Translations under genes and position numbers: made by a program
Source: Liolophura sinensis
Lineage: Eukaryota > Mollusca > Polyplacophora > Chitonida > Chitonidae
Length of the DNA: 64,000 bases
Direction of reading: 5' to 3'
Assembly: GCF_032854445.1 (NCBI RefSeq)
Contig: NC_088295.1
Coordinates: 93,739,805-93,803,804 of the forward strand
The notes under the pieces: generated by a model
What the model was told of the DNA's origin: nothing
The model's database searches: none
The model's input: the letters and a program-made list of their open reading frames with translations, nothing else
Shown here: positions 1-13,400 of the stretch, in pieces
Layout of the letters: every line of letters begins with the position of its first letter
Numbering within the stretch: position 1 is the stretch's first letter

Positions 1-246
1 ACTGTGATAGAAAAACTTGTCACTCTTCATTATGACAGAAAACCTTGTCGCACCTCATCATTACAGAATACCGTGTCGCACCTCCTTGTGATAGAAAACC
101 TTGTCACACTTCATTGTGATAGAAAAACCTTGTCACTCTACATTGTGATAGAAAACCTTGTCACAACTCATCATGATGGAAAACCTTCAAACCTCGTGAT
201 AGAAAACGTTGTCACAGCTCACCATGATGGAAAACCTATCCACAAT
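1..246. repeat. About 31-bp minisatellite (GTGATAGAAAACCTTGTCAC type)
   Basis: Seven to eight degenerate copies of a 'gtgatagaaaaccttgtcac..tcatca' unit, cut by the window start. Confidence 0.8.
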
Positions 247-390
247 TCCACACTGCAAAACATATAAGCCATATTTATACCACACACATTCCATATACAT
301 GTGTATACCAACGTTGTTGGACAAACAAAATACACTCACCTTCTTTAACATCTTTTGTTATAATGTACAAAGTACGTACAAAATTATAGG

Positions 391-560
391 TTTTTTTAAC
401 ATGCCATCAACACTGTCATACATACAAAAATACACATACCTTCTTCTTAACATGCCAACAACACTGTAATACATACAAAAATACATATACCCTTTTTTAA
501 CATGCCATCAACATTGTAATACATACAAAAATACATACCTTTTTTTAATATGTCAACAAT
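391..560. repeat. About 50-bp minisatellite, four units
   Basis: The phrase AACATGCCATCAACACTG recurs at 398, 449, 499 and (diverged) 547, with TACATACAAAAATACA between copies. Confidence 0.8.
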
Positions 561-779
561 TTTGTTACACATGAAACATATATCATATGTTTGAATATTA
601 GCATTTACACCTGTCTAGTGCTTATACTGGTTGCTCATTATGTAGTCTACAGATAGTCTGACCAACTTGGTTAATAACTTCTGTGGGTAGTAGTTATCGA
701 ATGGAAAATCCAGAATTCTTGGTAATTAATACACATATATGAAACATATAAGTGCTGAAACATCAAACAACAAAAACAG

Positions 780-1120
780 AAGTGTTTGTAAAACAGACAT
801 GAACATTATAAGAAGTGTAAAGTTAAATGGACATGAACAATAACAGGTGTTTCAAAACAGACATGAACAATAACAGGTGTGTGGAAAACAGACATGAACA
901 ATATCAGGTGTGTGGAAAACAGACATGAACAATATCAGGTGTGTGGAAAACAGACATGAACAATAACAGGCGTGTCAAAACAGACATGAACAATAATAGG
1001 TGTGTCAAAACAGACATAAATAATAACAGGTGTGTCGAAAACAGATCTGGACAATAACAGAAGTGTCTGTAAAGCAGAACATTACACGTGTGTCTTAAAA
1101 CAGACACGAACACTATCAAA
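780..1120. repeat. About 30-bp minisatellite (ACAGACATGAACAATAACAG)
   Basis: About eleven copies of 'aaaacagacatgaacaata' plus 'acaggtgtgt' in the 3' flank of PPOX. Confidence 0.85.
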
Positions 1121-1245
1121 CAGGAATGTCACTAAAAGAGATGAATATCAAGAGGCAGTAAAGAGAAAGGTTTTCTTAATAAAACAAACTAGGTTGTATG
1201 TGAACCATATCAGCTTATTCCAGTATTAAGCTGACATCAAGTACC

Positions 1246-1419
1246 TCAAGATGACAACACCCTCTCTACCTCCAGCTTAGCATTGTAGATACAGTCATTA
1301 ACGCTGGCCCCCTGGTAGGAGGAGCCGATGTAACTGAGGGGAAGGTTGGTCTTCTCTGTCAAGCTGTGGATGCCTGCCAGCTTCTGCCAGTGCCCCACCA
1401 GATACTGAGGGATACAGTT
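1246..1419 (-). CDS. PPOX: PPOX coding exon 11 with stop (residues 421-477)
   Basis: Encodes [20 protein letters not shown], then [20 protein letters not shown] and the end VLSS followed by TGA at 1246-1248. This is the FAD-contacting C-terminus of the family. Acceptor ATGTTACAG|AAC. Confidence 0.96.
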   Translation of the reverse strand, partial: NCIPQYLVGHWQKLAGIHSLTEKTNLPLSYIGSSYQGASVNDCIYNAKLEVERVLSS

Positions 1420-4400
1420 CTGTAACATAGCACAGTTTTATGTATATATAGGATACATGTAGGTTAAACTCTAACTTCAGGCTTACTGGCCATACATGCG
1501 CACAGATTCTAAGGTATAGAGCAGATTCTAGCAGAAAACGAAGCATATTGCCAAGTGCCCATACTTACAAAATGAGGGACGAGCATGATGCCATCTCTTC
1601 TCACATTCAGTGAGTGAGTGAGTGAGTGAGTGAGTGAGTGCTCAAGGTTTAATGTGGTACATAGCAATTCTTCAGTCGCATGACGACGAAGTCCTTACAG
1701 TGCATGTACGTGTAATGTGCCTCCTTGTTGCAGGACGAATTTCCACCAGTCTTTTATGTAGTGCTGCTTTACTGAGACCACTTACCGAAGTCATGTAAGC
1801 CACCCCGCCCGAGCCATTATACTGATACGGGTCAACCAGTCGTTGCACTATCCCCTTATTGCTGAGCGCCAAGTGAGGAATCTACAACTTCCTCCTTTAA
1901 GGTCTTAGGTGTGACCAGACCCAGGAGTGAGCCTGGATCTACCGCCGCCGAAGCAGAACCTCTATCAACTGATCAATCAGGCTATTTCTCACATTCAGGG
2001 CATAGCCAGACTTCAGGCAGAACATATGTACTCTCAGCACTGCGATCATAAACCTATCCAAAACTTTACTTATACCACATGTACATGCAAACCCTGCTCT
2101 ACATCTCTGTTCTTGCAATCTGTAGACTTACTCACCTTCTAGGTAACTACATGTACAGACAATCTCATTACCTGGAGATAATACTGCTAGGAGGCCATGT
2201 CAGTGAAGGGCAGTTTGTAGTGTCCATCATTGCTGACCTTCATTTGTACAGTTAGACTTGTACAGTTAGCCATTATAAGTGTGTATCCTGTTAGCTTACC
2301 CTCTGTACTTTGGTTATAGACCTAGATGGGGAGTCGACAATGCCCAGCTGATCTTGTACACCTTTGACGGCCAGGGAAGTGAGGGCGTTCTCATTCAGAT
2401 CTGACCCCACTTCTGAGACTAGCTCTCTGATCCAGGCTCCTCCCATCATCACCTGATAAACAAGGAATAAACAAAGGCATGGTCAAGTCATCATCACCTC
2501 ACAAACAAGGAATAAACAAAGACATGGTCAAGTCATCATCACCTCACAAACAAGGAATAAACAAAGACATGGTCAAGTCATCATCACCTCACAAACAAGG
2601 AATAAACAAAGACATGGTCAAGTCATCATCACCTCACAAACAAGGAATAAACAAAGACATGGTCAAGTCATCATCACCTCACAAACAAGGAATAAACAAA
2701 GACATGGTCAAGTCATCATCACCTCACAAACAAGGAATAAACAAAGACATGGTCAAGTCATCATCACCTGACAAACAAGGAATAAACAAAGACATGGTCA
2801 AGTCATCATCACCTGACAAACAAGAAATAAACAAAGACATGGTCAACCCATCATCACCTTTGTTTAGTCATGTTGATGACTGGTTATACTAGAACCGAAT
2901 AATGTGGAGTAAATATAATACAGTAAGTCATGCTCACAACTGGTTATACTAGCCCTGAGTCATGTGGAGTAAATGCAATACAGTAAGTCATGTTTACAGC
3001 TGGTTATACTAGCCCTGAGCCATTTGGAGTAAATGCAATACAGTGAGTCATGTTTACAGCTGGTTATACTAGCCCTGAGTCACATGGAGTAAATGTAATT
3101 TAGTTGTATGGAATTCATTTAACACTGACTGTGAGTCATATGGAATTCATTTTTCACTCACTGTGAGTCTTGTGGAAGGTTTATCCTGGCGATCGTGCTC
3201 CGGGAAGGCACAAGAATCATACACAACCCCTAACATCTTCCCATCTTCTGAGGAAGGTAACAGGTGGCCAAAACCCTAAAAAGTAACACAATAAACCACT
3301 TGGGATATCATACTTTTATACACTGTAACAATTCAGGTCAAATGATACAGTATATACACTGTAACAATTCAGGTCAAATGATACAGTCTATACACTGTAA
3401 CAATTCAGGTCAAATGATACAGTCTATACACTGTAACGATTCAGGTCAAACAATACAGTATATAAACTGTAATGATTCAGGTCAAACAATACAGTATATA
3501 AACTGTAACAATTCAGGTCAAATGATACAGCCTATACAATGTAATGATTCAGGGCGAATGATACAGTCTAAACACTGTAACAATTCAGGTCAAATGATAC
3601 AGTCTATACACTGTAATGATTCAAGTCAAACAATACAGTATATAAACTGTAACGATTCAGGTCAAACAATACAGTATATAAACTGTAACGATTCAGGTCA
3701 AACAATACAGTATATAAACTGTAACAATTCAGGTCAAATGATACAGTCTATAAAATGTAATGATTCAGGGCAAATGATACAGTCTATACACTCTAACAAT
3801 TCAGGTCAAATGAAAACAATGTCACAAATCCTGCATTACGTTGTGTTCTCAGAGAGTGCATTATGTTCTCATAGAGTGCATTACGTCTTCAGAGAGTGCA
3901 TTGCATCCTCAGAGACTGCATTATGTTCTCAGAGTGCATTATGTTCTCAGAGTGCATTATGTTCTCGGAGTGCATTATGTTCTCAGAGAGTGCTTTACAT
4001 TCTCATAGAGTACATTACAGTGCTTGTCAGAGGGGCATTGCATCCGCAGTATGTATTACGTCTTCTGAGAGTACATTAGGCTCTCTAAAGATCTGTTTAG
4101 GCCTGTACAGAATGCACCAGAGAGAGCATCACATCTTCAAAGAGTGCTTTACATCCTCAGTGAGCAATAGTCCTCAGAGAGTAAGCTGTCCTCAACAGTC
4201 CATTATGTTTCTAGTAGGCATCTATAGTAGAGTCCATCAGACCCTCAAACACTTTTAGACATTCAAACAGTGCATTAGGGCCATGAAGTCCTTAAAGTCT
4301 ATTGCGCATCCAAACGGGCTATTAAGAGTCACTAATAATTTTCAGAACAATGCATGAAAAGAACATTCCATGCTGTCTCAGTATTTTACAACACTACATG

Positions 4401-7400
4401 CAATAAGTCCAAGCTAAACTGCTTCCTTTTTCCATGGCTCTAGCTGCAATACTCCGCAGTACCCACCTGGGCTGGTAGGACGTGGCCCGAGTACTCTAGG
4501 TTGACTACTGCAACAGTGACCGCTGGGATGGAGGACAGGAACGCTTTCAGCTCCACCAACTGGTCAGGCAACAAGCTGGACAAGGCTACAATATCAAACC
4601 ATCAGCTCATATAAACGGTAATCAGCATAAACCTACAGTGCATGAAAAGGAAAATACACCTAAATAATGTAATGTACACTTACCAGCTGCATATAGTGAA
4701 GAGAAAACATGGTCTGCCTGGATAGTCTCCCCTTGTGTTACCACCTGTCACAAACAATTCAGTAGGTATTTCAACATCGTACACAGCATAAACTCTGAGT
4801 AGCATATAGTTAACAGCAGCTCTCTATACTCTACATGTTTTCATCTTCTAAGTATCAGTTATTTGAAAAGTATAAGAAAGCTTTTTCCTGCCATCACCAA
4901 TCACATGTAATCCGTATACACTGTATGAAATGATAATTTTTTTAGGACAGACAGGACCATGACCAGCTGAGCAGATAGCAGGTACCACTTCACCATCTTG
5001 GTGACTTGTAGGTGTGACTGCCAGATATGACCAGCTGAGCAGATACCAGGCACTACTTCACCATCTTGGTGACTTGTAGGTGTGACTAGCAGCTATGACC
5101 AGCTGAGCAGATAGCAGGCACTACTTCACCATCTTGGTGACTTGTAGGTGTGACCAGCAGCTATGACCAGCTGAGTAGATAGCAGGCACCACTTCACCAT
5201 CTTGCTGACTTGTAGGTGTGACTGCCAGATATGACCAGCTGAGCAGATAGCAGGCACTACATGTACTTCTCCATCTTGGTGACTTGTAAGTGTGACTTCC
5301 AACTATGACCTCTTAAACAAATAGCTGGCACTAATTTACCATCTTTATGATTTTAGATGTTTTCTCAGCATCTCACCTGTAGTTTGCCATCTGTGGGTGT
5401 GACTGCCTCACAGGGACTCCCAACACGCACCTCCACCCGTGGGTCCTCTGATAACTGAGTGACCAGGGTGTCGGTCAATTGACTTGTGCCATCTCTCAGA
5501 CTCCATGCTGCCCATCTCTCATCTCTGGCTCGCTTTGACAACTTGGAGCGTCTTTCTGGCCTTTGCCTACCTGAGTATCAGTAAATGGACAAATGAAGAT
5601 GGACAAGACACCTCTGGGACATGAGCAAACTTGCATATTGCTAAGTGGGGTCTGTTTATACCAAAGGTCCGAAGACCTTACGTCAGAAGTGACTGGCAAA
5701 TGTCACCACAGTAGCTATCATGTATGCTGCATGATTTTACATCCCCTTGAGGAGTGTCCTGGGCACCTGTGTACTCACCTTTTGATGGCCACAGCATGCC
5801 TCTCACTATAGAGCCATCCTCTGACTCACACTTGTACAGTGGGGGGAAACATGAACGGACACTGAGTTCCCTGCTGTTCCCTGCATATATCCCCCGACAC
5901 ATCGGGTCTATGGCATACTCAGCAATCTGCAATCAGGAATGTGATCTACATTCACCTGGCTGACATCAACATCTTGGGTTCTCCTCATACAGCTATCCAC
6001 ACACTTCATAACCCTACACCCTAGCCTTTCCTGATACAGCTATCCATACACTTCATAACCCTACATCCATGGGTTCTCCCGACACAGCTATCCAAACACT
6101 TCATAACCCTACATCCCTAAGTTCTCATGCTCACACTTGACAACCATAGACCCCAGCCTCTCCTGATACAGTTATCCACACATTTTACAACCCTACACCC
6201 TGGGATCTCCTGATACAGCTATCCACACACTTGATCACCCTACACTCCAGGTTCTCCTGATATAGTTATCCACACACTTCATTTCCGGGTTCTCCAGATA
6301 CAGCTACCTACACACTTCCTAACCCTATATCCCAGGTTATAGAGATACAGCTATCCACACACTTCATAACCCTACACCCCGGGTTCTCCTCATACAGCTA
6401 TCCACACACTTCATAACCCTACACCCCTGGGTTCTCCTCATATAGCTATCTATACATTTCACAACACTACACTTCAGGTTCTCCCGATACAGCTATCCAT
6501 ACACTCCATAACCCTACACGCCAGCTTCTAACTGATACAGCTATCCACACACTTCATAACCCTACACCCCAGCTTCTCCAGATACAGCTCTTCACACACT
6601 TCATAACCCTACACCCTGGGTTCTCCAGATACATCTATTCACACACTTCATAATCCTACACCCCAGGTTCTCCTGATACAGTTACCCACACACTTCATAA
6701 CCCTACACCTAAGGTTTTCCTGATACAGCTATCCACACACTTGATAACCCTACATCCCAGCTTCTCCAGATACAGCTATTTACACACTTCATAACCCTAC
6801 ACCCCTGGGTTCTCCTCATACAGCTATCCATACACTTCATAACACTACACCCCTGGGTTCTCCTCATACAGCTACCCACACACTTCATAACCCTACACCC
6901 CTGGGTTCTCCTCATACAGCTATCCACACACTTGATAACCCTACATCCCAGCTTCTCCAGATACAGCTATTTACACACTCGATAACCCTACACCCTGGGA
7001 TCTCCTCCTACAGCTACCCACACACTTCATAACCCTACACCTAAGGTTTTCCTGATACAGCTATCCACACACTTGATAACCCTACATCCCAGCTTCTCCA
7101 GATACAACTATTTACACACTTGATAACCCTACACCCTGGGTTCTCCTCATACAGCTACCCACACACTTCATAACCCTACACCCCTGGGTTCTCCTGATAC
7201 AGCTATCCACATACTTGATAACCCTACATCCCAGCTTCTCCAGATACAGCTATTTACACACTTGATAACCCTACACCCTGGGTTCTCCTCATACAGCTAC
7301 CCACACACTTCATAACCCTACACCCCTGGGTTCTCCTCATACAGCTACCCACACACTTCATAACCCTACACCCCTGGGTTCTCCTCATACAGCTATCCAC

Positions 7401-10400
7401 ACACTTGATAACACTACATCCCAGCTTCTCCAGATACAGCTATTTACACACTTGATAACCCTACACCCTGGGATCTCCTCCTACAGCTACCCACACACTT
7501 CATAACCCTACACCCCTGGGTTCTCCTCATACAGCTATCCATACACTTCATAACACTACACCCCTGGGTTCTCCTCATACAGCTACCCACACACTTCATA
7601 ACCCTACACCCCTGGGTTCTCCTCATACAGCTATCCACACACTTGATAACCCTACATCCCAGCTTCTCCAGATACAACTATTTACACACTCGATAACCCT
7701 ACACCCTGGGATCTCCTCCTACAGCTACCCACACACTTCATAACCCTACACCTAAGGTTTTCCTGATACAGCTATCCACACACTTGATAACCCTACATCC
7801 CAGCTTCTCCAGATACAACTATTTACACACTTGATAACCCTACACCCTGGGTTCTCCTCATACAGCTACCCACACACTTCATAACCCTACACCCCTGGGT
7901 TCTCCTGATACAGCTATCCACATACTTGATAACCCTACATCCCAGCTTCTCCAGATACAGCTATTTACACACTTGATAACCCTACACCCTGGGTTCTCCT
8001 CATACAGCTACCCACACACTTCATAACCCTACACCCCTGGGTTCTCCTCATACAGCTACCCACACACTTCATAACCCTACACCCCTGGGTTCTCCTCATA
8101 CAGCTATCCACACACTTGATAACACTACATCCCAGCTTCTCCAGATACAGCTATTTACACACTTGATAACCCTACACCCTGGGATCTCCTCCTACAGCTA
8201 CCCACACACTTCATAACCCTACACCCCTGGGTTCTCCTCATACAGCTATCCATACACTTCATAACACTACACCCCTGGGTTCTCCTCATACAGCTATCCA
8301 CACACTTGATAACACTACATCCCAGCTTCTCCAGATACAGCTATTTACACACTTGATAACCCTACACCCTGGGATCTCCTCCTACAGCTACCCACACACT
8401 TCATAACCCTACACCCCTGGGTTCTCCTCATACAGCTATCCATACACTTCATAACACTACACTTCAGGTTCTCCTGATACCGCTATCCACACATTCCATA
8501 ACACTTCACCCCTGGGTTCTCCAGATACAGCTACCCACACACTTCATAACACTACACCTAAGGTTCTCCTGATACTCCTATCCACACACTTCATAACCCT
8601 ACACCTAGGGTTCTCCTGATGCAGCTATCCACACACTTCATAACCCTACACCTAGGGTTCTCCTGATACAGCTATCCACACAGCTGATAACCCTACACAC
8701 CAGGTTCTCCTGATACAGCTATCCACACATTTCATAACCCTACACCTAAGGTTCTCCTGATACTCCTATCCACACACTTCATAACCCTACACCTAGGGTT
8801 CTCCTGATACAGCTATCCACACAGCTGATAACCCTACACCCCAGGTTCTCCTGATACAGCTATCGACACACTTCATAACCCCGCATACCTGGGTTCTCCT
8901 CATACAGCTATTCACACACTTCATAGCCCCACATACCTGGGTTCTCCTGATACAGCTATCCACACACTTCATAACCCTAAACCCCAGCTTCTCCAGATAC
9001 AGCTATTCACACACTTCATAACCCTACACCCCAGCCTCTCCTGATACAGCTATCCACACACTTCATTTCTGGGTTCTCCTGATACAGCTATTCACACACT
9101 TCATAACCCTACACCCCAGCTTCTCCAGATACAGCTATTCATACACTTCATATCCCTTCACCTCAGCTTCTCCCGATACAGCTATCCACACACTTCATAA
9201 CCCCACGGGGCCTCCGTGGTTCAGTTGGTTAGCGCGCTAGCGCAGCGTAATGACCCAGGAGTCTCTCACCAATGCGGTTGCTGTGAGTTCAAGTCCAGCT
9301 CATGCTGGCTTCCTCTCCGGCGGTACGTGGGAAGGTCTGGCAGCAGCCTGCGGATGGGCGTGGGTTTCCCCCGGGCTCTGCCCGGTTTCCATCCACCTTA
9401 ATGCTGGCCGCCGTCGTATAAGTGAAATATTCTCGGGTACGACGTAAAACACCAATCAAATAAATAAATAAATAAATCATAACCCCACATACCTGAGTTC
9501 TCCTCATACAGCTATCCACACACTTCATAACCCTACACCCCTGGGGTCTCCTGATATAACTATCCACACACTTCATAACACTACAACCTGGGCTCTCCTC
9601 ACAAAGCTATCCACCGACTTTACATCACAGCACTCACCTCTGGTTCAAATCACCTCATGCTAAAGCTATCCAAACACTTTGCACCACAGAGTTGGTTTGA
9701 TTTCTAAGTCACCTTGTGATGAAGGTATCCAATCACTTTACAACAAAGCACTCGCCTCAGGACCAAGTCACCTTCTGACAAAGCTATCCACTCACTTCCC
9801 CACAAAGCACTCACCTCAGGACCAAGTCACCTTCTGACAAAGCTATCCACTCACTTCACAACAAAGCACTCGCCTCAGGACCAAGTCACCTTCTGACAAA
9901 GCTATCCACTCACTTCACAACAAAGCACTCACCTCTGGTCCAAGTCTTCTTCGGATAAAGCTATCAACACTTTCGTCCTCCTCAGAACTCCGAGCTCTGA
10001 AGGGTTCTGATGCAAGTGAAAACACCCAGGGCTTGGAGAATGGCGACAGAGTTCGCAGGACCCCACCCAGACCTAGAGAGCTCACAAATAAACAATGAAG
10101 ATTACCAAACACGATAATTGTCAGTTCAGAATCAATATACATTTATTTATATATCTCATTGGTGTTTTCCGCCGTACTCAAGAATACTTCACTTATACGA
10201 CGGCGGCCAGCATTATGGTGGGAGGAAACCGGGCAAAGCCTGCGGGAAACCCAGGACCATCCGCAGGTTACTGGCAGACCCAGCATGAGCTGGAATTGAA
10301 TCAAAATACGGATTAATGGCACAAAACAAATCTAAAGTTTTCAAAAGTTTCTGAGAACAGTTTATATGTAACAGGGTAATGTATAGTTCTAGCTTACCAC

Positions 10401-13400
10401 TGGGAAGAGCATGACATCTGCCACTGACGTAAATATATCGAAACTTGGTTGTCGGGTGTGACATTGGCATGGCCAGGACTTGATCTGACAGACCTAGTTC
10501 TTCTACCTGTGACAAGACAATGTTTGAGGAGAGGTTTGTATTCTGTGAGGTTGTAAGGTGTGACAGAGGTGTCACCAGGACATAATCTGACAGACCTAGA
10601 GCTTCTATCTGTGACAAGACAATGTTTGGGGAGAGGTTTGTATTCTGTGAGGTTGTAAGGTGTGACAGAGGTGTCACAGTGACATGATCTGACAGATGTA
10701 ATTCTTGTACCTGTGGCAAGACAATGTTTGAGGACAGGTTTGTTTTCTGTGAGGTTGTAAGGTGTGACAGAGGTGTCACAGTGACATGATCTGACAGACG
10801 TAATTCTTTTACCTGTGACAAGACAATGTTTGAGGAGAGGTTTGTATTCTGTGAGGTTGTAAGGTGTGACAGAGGTGTCACAGTGACATGATCTGACAGA
10901 TGTAATTCTTTTATCTGTGACAAGACAATGTTTGAGGAGAGGTTTGTATTCTGTTAGTTTGTAAGGTGTGACAGAGGTGTCACTAGGACATAATCTGACA
11001 GACCTAGTGCTTCTATTTGTAACAAGACAACATTTGAGGAGAGGTTTGTATTCTGTGAGGTTGTAAGGTGTGACAGAGGTGTCACCAGGACACCAGGAGC
11101 AGTTTGTATTCTGTAAAGCTGTAATTCTTCTACCTGTGACAAGACAATGATTGAGGAGACCTAGTTCTTCTGTTAGAGGCTTGTCTTCTGTGAGGTTGTA
11201 AGGTGTGACAGAGGTGTCACCAGGACACCAGGAGCAGTTTGTATTCTGTAAAGCAGTAATTCTTCTACCTGTGACAAGACAATGATTGAGGAGACCTAGT
11301 TCTTCTGTTAGAGGCTTGTCTTCTGTGAGGTTGTCGTGTGTGAGTGAGTGAGTGCTCGGGGTTTAACGTCGTGCTCAACAATTTTTCAGTCATATGACGA
11401 CGATGTCACGTGTGAAAGAGGTGTGACAAGGATATGATCTGACACACGTCATTCTTCTACCTGTGACAATATTTGGAGGAGAGTTTTGTCTTGTGTGTGG
11501 TTGTCATGTGTCCTAGCTCCTCTACTTAATGCCAATCAATGCCAGGTGTTTATATTCTCTGTGATCGTACCTCATTATAGAAATCAAAGTTAAACCACTG
11601 AATGTACATTCACAGACTGGCTGATCATTTTTGACCAAGATACTGACCAGTACATTGATGTCGGCACAATAACTGACTACTCCTTACCAGATCTATAGTG
11701 TTGATACCAGAGTGACCTGCCGGACGGAAACTCCGAGGTCCATGTTCAAACTTGGCCCCATCTGGGTATCTGGTGGTGTGGAGCCAGCCCCCCAGTCGGG
11801 TCTGATGCTCCAGCAAGATAATCTGTCAAGGACAGAATGTACCATGTACAGCAAGATGACCAGACAATGACAGAATGTGCCATGGACAGCAAGATGATCT
11901 GACAAAAACAGAATAAACCACAGACAGCAAGATGACCAGACAACGACAGAATGTGCCATGGACAGCAAGATGATGTGACAAGGATAGAATATACCATGTA
12001 CAGCTAGATGATCTGACAACGACAGAATGTACCATGTACAACAAGATGACCTGACAACAACAGAATATACCATATACAGCAAGATGACCTGAAAACAACA
12101 GAATATACAATGGACAGCAAGATGATCTGACAATGACAGAATGTACCATGGACAGCAAGATGATGTGACAAGGAGAGAATATACCACGAACAGCACAATG
12201 ATCTCACAAGGACAGAATATACCAGAGACAGCAAGATGACCTGAAAACAACAGAATATACCATGGACAGCAAGATGACCTGAAAACAACAGAATATACCA
12301 CATACAGCATAATGATCTAACAACAACAGAGTATACCATGTACAGCAAGATGATCTGAAAACAACAGAATATACCATGTACAACAAGATGATCTGACAAG
12401 GACAGGATGTACCATGGACAGCAAGATGATCTGACCAAAACAGAATATACCATAGGCAGCAAGATGACCTGAAAACAACAGAATATACCATGTACAGCAC
12501 AATGATCTGACAAGGACAGGATGTACCATGTACAAGAGGATGATCTGACAATGACAGAATATACCATGGACAGCAAGATGACCTGACAACGGCGGAATAT
12601 ACCGCGTACGCCACAATGATCTGACAGGGACAAAATATACAGAAAGTACCATGGACAGCAGGATGAAGTGAAATTTATTTATTTATTTGATTGGCGTTTT
12701 ACACACTACTCAAGAACATTTCACTTATACGACAGCGGCCAGCATTATGGTGGGTGGAAACCGGGCAGAGTCTGGGGGAAACGAATGATCGTCTGCAGAT
12801 TGCTGGAAGACCTTCCCACGTATGGCCTGAGAGGAAGCCAGCATGAGCTGGACTTGAGCTTACAGCGACTGCATTGATGAGAGGCTACTGGATCATTACA
12901 CTGCGCTAGGGAGCTAACCAAATGAGCCACGGAGGCCCCTGGATAGCAACGGAGGACAGCAAAGATGATCTCTCAAGGACAGAATATACCACAGACAGCA
13001 AGACGATCTGACAGGGACAAAATATACCATGTACAACAAGATGATCTGACAATGACAGAATGTCCCATGGACAGCAAGATGATGTGACAACGGCAGAATA
13101 TGACCCATACAGCAAGACGATCTGACAAAAACAGAATATACCACAGACAGCACGATGATCACACAAAGACAGAATGTCCCATGGACAGCAAGATGGTCTG
13201 AAAAGAACTGAATATGATGCATACAGCACAATGATCTGACAAGGACAGGATGTACCATGGACAGCAAGATGATCAGGCGACAGAATATACCACGTACAGA
13301 GAGATGATCTCACAAAGACAGAATGTCCCATGGACAGCAAAATGGTCTGAAAAGAACAGAATATGATGCATACAGCACAATGATCTGACAAGGACAGAAA

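Noticed and set aside
1568-1612. Possible PPOX exon reading [11 protein letters not shown] before a GTAAGT
   Set aside because: Exon 10 joins exon 11 directly with correct phase and full homology, leaving no room for extra residues.
2452-5330. CRISPR-like arrays
   Set aside because: The units are contiguous tandem repeats without unique spacers, in an animal genome.
9207-9320. tRNA gene
   Set aside because: The A and B boxes belong to the SINE head; a full cloverleaf is not present and the body and tail follow without a break.
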